From Gorillibacterium sp. (GTDB lineage: Bacteria; Bacillota; Bacilli; Paenibacillales; NBRC-103111), in the NCBI GenBank assembly GCA_023511325.1, contig JAIMBU010000152.1:1-6631 (forward strand): a stretch of DNA of 6,631 nt, written 5' to 3'. The translations under genes were made by a program, and so were the position numbers. Positions 1 through 6,503 of this stretch are shown piece after piece (position 1 is the stretch's first letter; each line of letters begins with the position of its first letter). Below the pieces are notes generated by a model, which saw only the letters and a program-made list of their open reading frames with translations, was not told the DNA's origin and searched no databases.

Positions 1-1592
1 AAAGCATTAAATTGAGTTAAGAAACGTTCGAATGCGTGGAAACCTACATCCGTTTGTTTATATACACCCGCATCCGATAGCACCCGTGAAAACTTGATGC
101 CAATCTCGTGCTTAACCGCCGTTATCGCAGCCTCCTCCGACAATTCACCACTGCTTGCATAGTGATCAACCAATACCTTGATCCACGCTAAATGTTTTTC
201 AAGCGCTTCATCTCCATTAGCAGTAGCAGAGAAATCCGGTTGTCTATCACTCGCCATGGTAGTTTCTTGACTGATAAATCGACTGCTACTCACAAGAATT
301 TCGGCAATCTGGCTAATTTCTTGTTGCAATCGACCCGGAAGGACAGCAAGTCCCATCACTTCAATCAGGCCAATATTCTCCTTCTTGATATGATGTAAAT
401 CGGCATGTGGGTGAAAAATACCAAGGGGATGTTCTTTCGTTGTTCGATTGTTACGCAGAACCAGATCAAATTCATATTCCCCTTGCGCATTCTTCCTCGC
501 GATAGGAGTGATCGTGTTGTGCGGAACCTGTCCATCCGGAGAATCAGAAAATGCTAAGATTCCTACAGTTGGATCGCTATAGGCGCGCCAAGCTTGCAGA
601 ATGCTTCCTGCGAGCTCTATAAGCTGTTCTCGATCTGTCCCGGAGATGCGCACAACAGACATAGGCCAATGAACAATTCCGATGCTTACGCCAGGATAAT
701 CAGCGCTACGGAAGGCATGTTCAACAGGCGCGATTTCCATCGGGAATTGATGACGCCCCCCTTGAAAGTGATCATGACCCAGAATCGAGCCGCCAACGAT
801 CGGGAGGTCGGCATTCGAGCCGATAAAATAATGCGGAAATTGATCGATAAAATCAAGCAGACGTACAAATGAGCTGGGGCTGACCCGCATGGGGCTGTGC
901 TCACGACTAAATACGATACAATGCTCGTTATAATAAACGTAAGGTGAATATTGGATAAACCATGGTTTCCCCTCAAGCTGAACAGGGATAACGCGATGAT
1001 TCTGCCGAGCAGGATGATTAATTCTTCCCGCGTAGCCTACATTCTCCAAGCATAATAGGCATTTGGGATAACGGCTTTGCGGAGCATTTCGTTCAGCCGC
1101 GATTTCTTTAGGGTCTTTCTCTGGTTTAGACAGGTTGACGGTCATTTCCAGATCGCCGTATTCTGTTGGTGACAACCAATAATCATTTTTGGCAATTCGA
1201 TCCATTCGAATGTAGTTGGAATCGATCGACATACGATAAAAGCTAGCGGTTGCCTGCTCTGGGGATTGTTCCTTGACCTTCGTCCAGAAATCACGTGTTA
1301 CCTCGGATTGCCGTGGCATAAGCAGACCCATGATGCGTGCATCCAACAGGTCCCGCTGTGTAGTATTGTTGTCTAATATAAGTCCGTTCCCTGCAGCATA
1401 GTCAAGAATCCGTTCAAGGATTGCAGTTGGACTTGTAGGGATGTCGGCAGATAATTCACCTTCAAAGGGTTCATCCACCTTAAGTAGGTCAATCAGGGCA
1501 TTCGTCGCAGAAATGTCATCCCCTTCCCCTAAAAGCTGGTGGCTCTGGGCAAATTGGATCAGTCGAGCGATTTCTCGCTTAATATCGATCAT
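1..1592 (-). CDS. galT: UDP-glucose--hexose-1-phosphate uridylyltransferase (class II GalT), C-terminus cut by window edge
   Basis: Leloir enzyme that swaps UMP between UDP-glucose and galactose-1-phosphate, giving UDP-galactose and glucose-1-phosphate; cytoplasmic. I translated the minus frame by hand: it is open from the ATG at 1592 to the window edge for 530 codons without a stop. It shows the Firmicutes (class II) GalT pattern rather than the E. coli HPH type: a CLLC pair (C178, C181), YAGRINHPARQNHR after it, a QYSPYVYYNEHCIVFS stretch, and the signature GGSILGHDHFQGG with H273-D-H275, which I infer to be the active-site region. Family members are roughly 490-515 residues, and the visible end (VGFHAFERFLTQFNA) looks terminal, so only a few residues are probably missing. 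An AAGGGAGA ribosome binding site lies about 11 bases before the ATG. It is the last visible gene of the galK-galE-galT run, 101 bp after galE. Confidence 0.93.
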   Translation of the reverse strand, partial: MIDIKREIARLIQFAQSHQLLGEGDDISATNALIDLLKVDEPFEGELSADIPTSPTAILERILDYAAGNGLILDNNTTQRDLLDARIMGLLMPRQSEVTRDFWTKVKEQSPEQATASFYRMSIDSNYIRMDRIAKNDYWLSPTEYGDLEMTVNLSKPEKDPKEIAAERNAPQSRYPKCLLCLENVGYAGRINHPARQNHRVIPVQLEGKPWFIQYSPYVYYNEHCIVFSREHSPMRVSPSSFVRLLDFIDQFPHYFIGSNADLPIVGGSILGHDHFQGGRHQFPMEIAPVEHAFRSADYPGVSIGIVHWPMSVVRISGTDREQLIELAGSILQAWRAYSDPTVGILAFSDSPDGQVPHNTITPIARKNAQGEYEFDLVLRNNRTTKEHPLGIFHPHADLHHIKKENIGLIEVMGLAVLPGRLQQEISQIAEILVSSSRFISQETTMASDRQPDFSATANGDEALEKHLAWIKVLVDHYASSGELSEEAAITAVKHEIGIKFSRVLSDAGVYKQTDVGFHAFERFLTQFNA

Positions 1593-1641
1593 GTTTAGTT
1601 GTTCTCCCTTGTTTCTCCAATTAGTTGTATCATTTATTGCA

Positions 1642-1666
1642 GGCAAAAGAGCCGGGCTTTTCGGCC
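1642..1666 (-). terminator. weak hairpin plus T-run in the galE-galT gap (possible attenuator)
   Basis: Read on the minus strand, this stretch can fold by pairing GGC with GCC and AAAAG with CTTTT around a CCCGGCT loop, with a two-base bulge. A competing GCCG/CGGC stem is also possible. The T-run (TCTTTT) forms part of the 3' arm. It is much weaker than a normal intrinsic terminator. At most I would expect it to lower galT expression relative to galE or to mark a processing site. Both the fold and the role are inference. Confidence 0.25.
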
Positions 1667-1693
1667 ACGACCCTCCTTTAACCGCTTATCATT

Positions 1694-2680
1694 TTAGTTA
1701 TTATAGCCGTTCGGATGAGCTTTGTGCCACGTCCAGGCCGATCCAATAATATCCTCCATCTGGTCACGTTTCCGCTTCCAGCCCAGCTCGCTCTCCGCCT
1801 TCTTCGAAGAGGCTACAAGCACAGCGGGATCTCCAGCACGGCGTTCTACTAGTTTAGCCGGAATTGGATGACCAGTAACGCGGCGAGCTGCATCAATCAC
1901 TTGTTTGACCGAGTAACCTTCTCCACTGCCCAGGTTATAGACTGCACTCTCTCCACCATCTCTGAGTCGTTTGAGGGCAAGAACATGGGCATCTGCCAAA
2001 TCGGATACATGCAGATAATCACGGACACAAGTGCCATCTTCCGTAGCGTAATCATCCCCATAGATAGAGATAAATTCGCGTTTGCCCAGCGGCACTTGCA
2101 GGATCAAGGGAATCAAATGGGTTTCGGGATGGTGATCCTCTCCGATGCTTCCACTTTCGTGTGCACCCGCTGCATTAAAATAGCGTAAGGCCACATATTT
2201 CAGCCCGTGAGCAATATCAAACCATTTCATCATCTTTTCCATGGCAAGCTTGGTTTCCCCATAGGTATTCGTGGGGTACGTCCGATCCTCTTCAGAAATC
2301 GGCACATGTTCTGGTTCACCGTACGTAGCAGCAGTGGATGAGAAAACGATCTTGCTTACCCCATGCTCCTTCATTTTATCAAGCAGACACAAGGTGCCGT
2401 AGACATTATTGTGATAGTATTTGCTTGGGTCCGTCATGCTTTCACCAACAAGCGAATTCGCGGCGAAATGAATAACGGCATCAATCGTATTCTCCCGAAA
2501 GACGGTTTCCATAAATACTGAATTTCTCAGGTCGCCAACATAAAGCTTACCTCCAGTTACCGCTTCACGATGCCCGGTCTGCAAACTGTCAACCACGACG
2601 ACCTCTTCATTCTGCTTCAGTAGTTCTGCTACCATATGAGAGCCGATGTATCCTGCTCCACCTGTCACTAATACAGCCAT
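1694..2680 (-). CDS. galE: UDP-glucose 4-epimerase
   Basis: Interconverts UDP-galactose and UDP-glucose using tightly bound NAD; cytoplasmic. The 328-residue length fits the family. Visible parts: the N-terminal Rossmann motif TGGAGYIGSH (residues 6-15), DSL at the end of the second strand (31-33), the FSSTAATYG strand (113-121) with S115/T116 near the active site, the catalytic Y140-x3-K144 pair, RYFNAAGAHESGSIGE (166-181), and the C-terminal RRAGDPAVLVASSKKA substrate-binding segment (280-295). At the position I align with E. coli Tyr299 it carries Leu288. A smaller residue there is associated with acceptance of N-acetylated UDP-sugars, so it may also supply UDP-GalNAc; that is inference. 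A GGAGGGG ribosome binding site sits five bases before the ATG. Only 25 bp separate it from the galK stop, so it is surely cotranscribed with galK. Confidence 0.96.
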   Translation of the reverse strand: MAVLVTGGAGYIGSHMVAELLKQNEEVVVVDSLQTGHREAVTGGKLYVGDLRNSVFMETVFRENTIDAVIHFAANSLVGESMTDPSKYYHNNVYGTLCLLDKMKEHGVSKIVFSSTAATYGEPEHVPISEEDRTYPTNTYGETKLAMEKMMKWFDIAHGLKYVALRYFNAAGAHESGSIGEDHHPETHLIPLILQVPLGKREFISIYGDDYATEDGTCVRDYLHVSDLADAHVLALKRLRDGGESAVYNLGSGEGYSVKQVIDAARRVTGHPIPAKLVERRAGDPAVLVASSKKAESELGWKRKRDQMEDIIGSAWTWHKAHPNGYNN

Positions 2681-2705
2681 ACTGTCCCCTCCATTACGTG
2701 CTTAA

Positions 2706-3872
2706 TTATAATTCCTTCACTCCGTCACCGATCTCGCCAACGTAAAATTCCGCTTTGTAGTCCGTTCTTTCCGCATAAGCTTTACCAACAGCAGCAATGA
2801 ATGCCTCGACTTGATCTCCTTGCACCAAGGAAACGGTACAGCCGCCAAAGCCAGCCCCAGTCATGCGCGAGCCGAGTACACCGGGAACCTTCAATGCTTC
2901 TTCGACCATCACATCGAGCTCTTTACACGTCACTTCGTAGAGATGCTGCAAAGAATCATGAGAAGCGATCATCAGCTTACCGAAGGTCTCCAGTTCATTT
3001 GCCTTCAGCGCTTCGACTGACTTTAGTACACGATCATTTTCTTCGATGACATGACGCGCCCGTCTACGTACCGTCTCATCTGGAATCAAACCTTCATGCG
3101 CTTTCAGCTGTTCAGCGTTCAACTCACCAAGCAAGGTCAGGCTAGGGAAGGCAACGCGTAAATACTCGACCGCTTGCTCACATTGAGAGCGCCGAGCGTT
3201 ATACTCGGAGTCCACTAGGCCACGGCGTTTATTGGTATTGCCGATAACAAGCTTACAGCCTTGAGCCTTGAAAGGCACGTGCTCATAGTCAAGTGTGTTG
3301 CACTTCAGCAGCACAGCATGCTCACTTTTGCCCATGGCAACGGCAAACTGGTCCATAATTCCACAGTTCACACCCATGAATTGATTCTCTGCTTCTTGGG
3401 AGACTAAAGCTAGTTCAATTCGATCAATCTTGTGGTTCTCGACGGTCATTAAACCAAATGCGGTCACCACTTCAATAGAAGCTGAGGAAGAAAGCCCTGC
3501 ACCATTAGGAATTTCACCAAGGTAGAGCAGATCATAGCCTCCGAAGGTATAGCCTCTCTTCGCAAGATGGACCAGAACAGCTTTAGGATAATTGACCCAG
3601 TCATGCTCCTGCTCAAATTTAGCCGTTTCAAGGGTGATTTCTGCTTCCGTCGGGAAGTTCTCTGAGGCAAAGCGGATGATTGCATCATCTCGTTTGCGAA
3701 CCAACAGGGTCGTTCCAAAGGTGAGTGCCGCCGGGAATACATAACCACCGTTGTAATCCGTATGCTCTCCAATCAGATTGACCCGACCAGGAGCAAAGAA
3801 GCTGCGAATCCCCGCTTCGTTCCCACCAAATTTTCCGATAAATCTTTGCTTTAGCGCCTGTAAATTAGCCAT
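2706..3872 (-). CDS. galK: galactokinase
   Basis: Phosphorylates alpha-D-galactose to galactose-1-phosphate with ATP, the entry step of the Leloir pathway; cytoplasmic, GHMP kinase superfamily. The 388-residue length is typical. The three GHMP motifs are present: the galactokinase signature GRVNLIGEHTDYNGG (29-43) with R30, E36, H37 and D39; the phosphate-binding loop PNGAGLSSSASIE (122-134); and GSRMTGAGFGGCTVSLV (334-350). The catalytic aspartate is D174 in CGIMDQF. The ATG has a GAGGTG ribosome binding site four bases upstream. It is the first structural gene after its own sigma-A promoter, and galE follows after 25 bp. No missing key residue was seen. Confidence 0.97.
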   Translation of the reverse strand: MANLQALKQRFIGKFGGNEAGIRSFFAPGRVNLIGEHTDYNGGYVFPAALTFGTTLLVRKRDDAIIRFASENFPTEAEITLETAKFEQEHDWVNYPKAVLVHLAKRGYTFGGYDLLYLGEIPNGAGLSSSASIEVVTAFGLMTVENHKIDRIELALVSQEAENQFMGVNCGIMDQFAVAMGKSEHAVLLKCNTLDYEHVPFKAQGCKLVIGNTNKRRGLVDSEYNARRSQCEQAVEYLRVAFPSLTLLGELNAEQLKAHEGLIPDETVRRRARHVIEENDRVLKSVEALKANELETFGKLMIASHDSLQHLYEVTCKELDVMVEEALKVPGVLGSRMTGAGFGGCTVSLVQGDQVEAFIAAVGKAYAERTDYKAEFYVGEIGDGVKEL

Positions 3873-3929
3873 ATCGCACCTCTTTCATTTAGCTTCGATT
3901 AGTCCATTCAAGTGTTCTTAACAGTTTCG

Positions 3930-3957
3930 TTTATGATAATTTATGATCTTTTATGTT
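3930..3957. promoter_or_regulatory. three direct repeats at 10-bp spacing; likely operator for galK-galE-galT
   Basis: The plus strand reads TTTATGAT at 3930, TTTATGAT at 3940 and TTTATGTT at 3950, so the copies lie on the same face of the helix. The third runs into TGTTCGATTT (3955-3964), which resembles half-sites reported for DeoR-family regulators (LacR type TGTTTNWTTT, GlpR type WATGTTCGWT). The array begins at the predicted transcription start of the galK promoter and covers roughly the first 30 transcribed bases, a position suited to repression. DeoR-family proteins often bind repeated short sites, and the cluster encodes one. The assignment of this regulator to this site is inference. 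Confidence 0.6.
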
Positions 3958-3964
3958 CGATTTA

Positions 3965-3993
3965 ATTTTACTACTCTCCTCTAGATCGGTCAA
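3965..3993 (-). promoter_or_regulatory. sigma-A promoter for galK-galE-galT
   Basis: On the minus strand TTGACC (3993-3988) is followed by a 17-base spacer and TAAAAT (3970-3965). Each box matches the TTGACA/TATAAT consensus at five of six bases with ideal spacing. Transcription would start near 3957-3958, giving a leader of about 86 nt before the galK ATG. The promoter lies wholly between the repressor stop and galK, so the structural genes can be expressed separately from the repressor gene. I see no terminator in the gap, so read-through from the repressor is also likely. Confidence 0.75.
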
Positions 3994-4007
3994 TCCTATT
4001 TTTGGGG

Positions 4008-4784
4008 TTATGCTAAAAGAAGTCTTATATCCGTTTCCTTGCGGATAAAATTAGTTGCCTCTTCCGAGAGCAGGTTGTCACTAACCACTATATCCACTTC
4101 CGTAAGGTCAGCAATATGAGCGAACATGACTCGCCCAAATTTACTGCGATCTGCTACAACGATGACTTGTCGAGCCATAGAAATCATTTTTCGATTGACA
4201 CTGGCTTCTTCCAGGTTAGGAGTTGTCAGCCCTTCTTTAAAATCAATTCCGTCTACACCTAGAAACAACTTGTCCACCCGAATACCAGATAGAGAATTTT
4301 CGGCGAGAGGACCAACCAACGCGAAGGATTTGGGACGAATCTTCCCTCCAGTTAGAATGACGTTCCAACCAGGTTCTCCCGCAGCTCGCATGGCGATGTT
4401 TGAGGCATTCGTGACGATCGTCAAATCTTTTTTGCCAATTAACTTGCTGATCAGTCGCATGTTTGTTGTTCCTGGCGTCAGCAGTATCGCATCCTCATCT
4501 TCAACTAATCGAGCAGCCGCTTCGGCAATCCGATCTTTCTCACCTGCATAGGCTTCGTCTTTTTCTGAAAAGGATTTTTCCCGGGCGCTGTCCAAGATAC
4601 CCTTTTCTAAGGATAAGGCGCCACCGTGGGTACGACAGAGCAACTTCTCATCCTCCAGCCGCTCCAGATCGCGGCGGATCGTGACCGGTGAAACTCCCAG
4701 CGCGCTGCTAAGCTCTGCCACCGTCACCTTGCCGCTCTGGTTTACCATCTCCACAATCCTTATCAGGCGCTCTTCAGCAAACAT
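4008..4784 (-). CDS. DeoR/AgaR-family transcriptional repressor, probable regulator of the gal operon
   Basis: A 258-residue DeoR-family regulator. The N-terminal winged helix-turn-helix shows the family signature: ERLIRIVEMV (5-14), then VTVAELSSALGVSPVTIRRDLERLE (20-44) and the wing LLCRTHGGAL (48-57). The C-terminal DeoR sensor domain, which in this family senses a phosphorylated sugar, shows PGTTN (104-108), TNAS (125-128), LTGGKIRPKSFALVGP (144-159), LFLGVDGID (173-181), GLTTPNLEEASVNRKM (185-200, very AgaR-like) and VVADRSKFG (209-217). The usual D/S before GTT is replaced by TP. An upstream in-frame TTG at 4808 would add eight residues but has no ribosome binding site; the ATG at 4784 has one. 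Its place before galK points to galactose control, but the true effector and targets are not visible; divergent xylB could also be a target. Confidence 0.93.
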   Translation of the reverse strand: MFAEERLIRIVEMVNQSGKVTVAELSSALGVSPVTIRRDLERLEDEKLLCRTHGGALSLEKGILDSAREKSFSEKDEAYAGEKDRIAEAAARLVEDEDAILLTPGTTNMRLISKLIGKKDLTIVTNASNIAMRAAGEPGWNVILTGGKIRPKSFALVGPLAENSLSGIRVDKLFLGVDGIDFKEGLTTPNLEEASVNRKMISMARQVIVVADRSKFGRVMFAHIADLTEVDIVVSDNLLSEEATNFIRKETDIRLLLA

Positions 4785-4788
4785 ATAT

Positions 4789-4795
4789 CTCCACC
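4789..4795 (-). promoter_or_regulatory. ribosome binding site that sets the repressor start
   Basis: Minus-strand GGTGGAG ends four bases before the ATG at 4784. No such motif precedes the alternative TTG at 4808, where the upstream bases read TTTTAGCTTGAA. The family's usual N-terminus also begins only a few residues before the conserved ERLIRI stretch, in agreement with the ATG. Confidence 0.65.
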
Positions 4796-4823
4796 GCTTC
4801 CTATTCAATTCAAGCTAAAATCG

Positions 4824-4848
4824 ACTTTGTTTAATTAATTTACAAAGT
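4824..4848. repeat. inverted repeat in the repressor leader (possible autoregulatory operator)
   Basis: Perfect 7-bp arms ACTTTGT (4824-4830) and ACAAAGT (4842-4848) flank an 11-bp AT-rich centre. The left arm overlaps TGTTTAATTA, which matches the LacR-type DeoR-family half-site TGTTTNWTTT at nine of ten positions. It lies downstream of the predicted repressor promoter, about +27 to +51, so a bound protein would block transcription of the repressor gene. Binding by the neighbouring regulator is inference. Confidence 0.4.
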
Positions 4849-4857
4849 TCAGCAGGA

Positions 4858-4886
4858 TTTCCACTAGTCATTTCGAATATTATTAT
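4858..4886 (+). promoter_or_regulatory. possible xylB promoter
   Basis: TTTCCA (4858-4863), a 17-base spacer and TATTAT (4881-4886) give a sigma-A-like pair with four and five of six consensus matches. Transcription would start near 4893, placing the XylR-like palindrome inside the leader. Its -10 box overlaps that of the divergent repressor promoter, so the two polymerases would compete. The -35 box is poor, and this is the best of several weak options. Confidence 0.4.
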
Positions 4887-4890
4887 AGCA
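4882..4890 (-). promoter_or_regulatory. extended -10 promoter of the repressor gene
   Basis: The minus strand reads TGCTATAAT: a perfect TATAAT (4887-4882) preceded by the TGn extension, which can make up for a weak -35 box. No good -35 is seen 16-18 bases upstream. Transcription would start near 4875, about 90 nt before the ATG at 4784, and would pass through the inverted repeat at 4824-4848. Confidence 0.55.
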
Positions 4891-4898
4891 GAGACCTA

Positions 4899-4921
4899 CA
4901 GGGAAAACTTTTGGTTTCCTG
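4899..4921. repeat. imperfect inverted repeat upstream of xylB
   Basis: CAGGGAA (4899-4905) and TTTCCTG (4915-4921) are complementary except for one G-T pair, with nine bases between them. It lies between the overlapping divergent -10 boxes and the XylR-like palindrome. It may be a protein site or a weak RNA hairpin in the xylB leader; I cannot assign a factor. Confidence 0.25.
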
Positions 4922-4924
4922 AAA

Positions 4925-4951
4925 GTTGGTCCTTTGTAAAAATAAACTAAC
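4925..4951. promoter_or_regulatory. XylR-operator-like palindrome before xylB
   Basis: GTTGGT (4925-4930) and ACTAAC (4946-4951) are inverted with one mismatch. Against the Bacillus XylR operator as I recall it (TTAGTTTGTTT, short centre, AACAAACTAA), the right half AATAAACTAA matches nine of ten bases while the left half is degenerate; overall about 15 of 25 match. The site ends just before the xylB ribosome binding site, where a repressor would block transcription. The xylR gene itself is not in this window. Confidence 0.45.
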
Positions 4952-4967
4952 CTAGAGGTGGAAGATA

Positions 4968-6503
4968 ATGACGTATTTTTTAGGCATCGACCTGGGAACG
5001 TCCGCTGTTAAATGCATTCTCGTTGACCGAGAAGGGCAAGTGAAAGCTGGACACAGCGTCGAATATCCTTTACTGCAGCCGCATCCTGGCTGGGCTGAAC
5101 AGAATCCCGAAGACTGGTGGCAAGGGACTGCAGCCTGCATCAAGGCGCTGCTCAACAAAGCAAATGTGCTTGCTTCTGAAATTGAGGGCGTTGGTCTTTC
5201 TGGTCAAATGCATGGGTCAGTTTTCCTTGACCAAGATCTACAGGTGATCCGCCCCGCTCTTCTGTGGTGTGATCAACGTACGGCCGAGCAATGTGAATGG
5301 ATTGAAAACACTATCGGTATAGAGCGCCTTGGTGAATTGACCGGGAATAGAGCGCTTACGGGCTTCACTGCGCCGAAGATTATCTGGTTGCGTCAGCACG
5401 AACCTGAAGCTTATGCTCGGATTGCACACATCATGCTGCCGAAGGACTATGTAAGACTGATGATTACTGGCGAGTTCGGTATGGACGTTGCGGACGCAAG
5501 CGGTACCCTTCTGCTTGACGTGGCAGCCCGCCGTTGGTCTGCGGAAGTATTGGACAAGCTCAGCATTAATCCTGAATGGTTACCTCCCTTATTTGAAAGT
5601 AACGATGTGGTCGGGCAAGTGCTTCAAGTAGCGGCAGAAGCAACTGGCTTGGCAGCAGGCACGCCTGTTGTCGCTGGTGGCGGCGACCAAGCCTGCGGGG
5701 CCGTTGGTGTGGGTGTCGTGAAGCCGGGGATCGCCAGCGTCGCTATGGGCACCTCAGGTGTTGTCTTCGTGCATGATGACACCTATCAAGAAGATCCTGA
5801 ACGCCGTCTACACTCCTTCTGCCATGGCGTCCCTGGTAAATGGCATCGCATGGGTGTCATGCTGGCAGCAGGTGGCTCCTTCCAGTGGTGGAAGAATCAA
5901 TTTGGCTTTGAAGAGATCCAACAAGCTGCTCTAGAAGGGAAAGATGCTTACGAGTATTTGACTGCCCTTGCCGAGCAAGCTCCAATCGGCAGTGAAGGCT
6001 TGCTCTTCGCCCCTTACTTAACTGGCGAGCGAGTCCCTTACTCCGATGCAAAAGCACGTGGAGGCTTTATTGGTCTTAATATGCGCCACACAAAGGCTCA
6101 TCTGACTCGTGCTGTTATGGAAGGTATCACCTTTGGCTTACGAGATTCGCTGGAGCTCATGAAGGAATCCTCAGTCGAGGTCAGTGAGTTGCGTGTTAAC
6201 GGAGGTGGCGCTCGCAGTCCTTTCTGGCGGCAAATGATCGCTGATGTTTTTGGTTATCCCGTGGTTACGGTCAATTCAACGGACGGCCCAGCCTATGGAG
6301 CTGCAGTGATGGCTGCTTCTGGGGTACTTAAACAGGATATTACTTCTCTCTGTGAAGAATGGATTAAGGTAGTCGATCGCTGCGAGCCAATCGAGGCGAA
6401 TCGGCAAGCTTACGAAAGCTATTATCAAGTTTATCGCACCTTGTATCCGACGCTAAAGGACACCTTCCACAAGTTGAGTGACCTAGCACAAGGCAAAGCT
6501 TGA
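4968..6503 (+). CDS. xylB: xylulokinase (FGGY family)
   Basis: Phosphorylates D-xylulose to xylulose-5-phosphate, feeding the pentose phosphate pathway; cytoplasmic. At 511 residues it is near the usual 485-505. Visible parts: the N-terminal phosphate loop FLGIDLGTSAVK (4-15) with D8; HPGWAEQNPEDWW (39-51); the xylulose-pocket motif GLSGQMHG (76-83); LLWCDQRT (98-105); LTGNRALTGFTAPKIIWL (124-141); LPKDYVRLMITGE (157-169); catalytic D240 in AGGGDQACGA; MGTSGVVF (260-267); and the C-terminal FGGY segment VNGGGARSPFWRQMIADVFGYPV (410-432). The SGQMHG and LLWCDQRT motifs favour xylulokinase over glycerol or gluconate kinases. The ATG follows a GAGGTG site by seven bases. It is divergent from the repressor gene, with no xylA or xylR in view. 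A decayed copy of its own 3' end follows its stop. Confidence 0.94.
   Translation: MTYFLGIDLGTSAVKCILVDREGQVKAGHSVEYPLLQPHPGWAEQNPEDWWQGTAACIKALLNKANVLASEIEGVGLSGQMHGSVFLDQDLQVIRPALLWCDQRTAEQCEWIENTIGIERLGELTGNRALTGFTAPKIIWLRQHEPEAYARIAHIMLPKDYVRLMITGEFGMDVADASGTLLLDVAARRWSAEVLDKLSINPEWLPPLFESNDVVGQVLQVAAEATGLAAGTPVVAGGGDQACGAVGVGVVKPGIASVAMGTSGVVFVHDDTYQEDPERRLHSFCHGVPGKWHRMGVMLAAGGSFQWWKNQFGFEEIQQAALEGKDAYEYLTALAEQAPIGSEGLLFAPYLTGERVPYSDAKARGGFIGLNMRHTKAHLTRAVMEGITFGLRDSLELMKESSVEVSELRVNGGGARSPFWRQMIADVFGYPVVTVNSTDGPAYGAAVMAASGVLKQDITSLCEEWIKVVDRCEPIEANRQAYESYYQVYRTLYPTLKDTFHKLSDLAQGKA

Noticed and set aside
192..872. Short plus-strand frames over galT and a 96-codon minus frame at 686-976
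   Set aside because: Hand translation shows one unbroken GalT frame with family motifs across the whole region, so these are shadows.
1593..1693. Separate promoter for galT in the galE-galT gap
   Set aside because: The best pair (TTGCCT, 17 bases, TAATTG) has a poor -10, and operon read-through from galE is simpler.
3930..3960. Repeats read as the start of a CRISPR-like or satellite array
   Set aside because: Only three 8-bp units at 10-bp spacing with no spacers; their place on a promoter start fits an operator.
4126..4551. 141-codon open frame on the plus strand inside the repressor gene
   Set aside because: It lies antisense to a clear DeoR-family gene, has no recognisable domain or ribosome binding site, and its composition is that of a shadow frame.
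4785..4808. Upstream TTG start giving a 266-residue repressor
   Set aside because: No ribosome binding site precedes it, whereas the ATG at 4784 has GGTGGAG at a usable distance and gives the usual family N-terminus.
4899..4930. Possible CcpA cre site upstream of xylB
   Set aside because: The best alignment to the cre consensus matches only about nine of fourteen bases and lacks the central CG.
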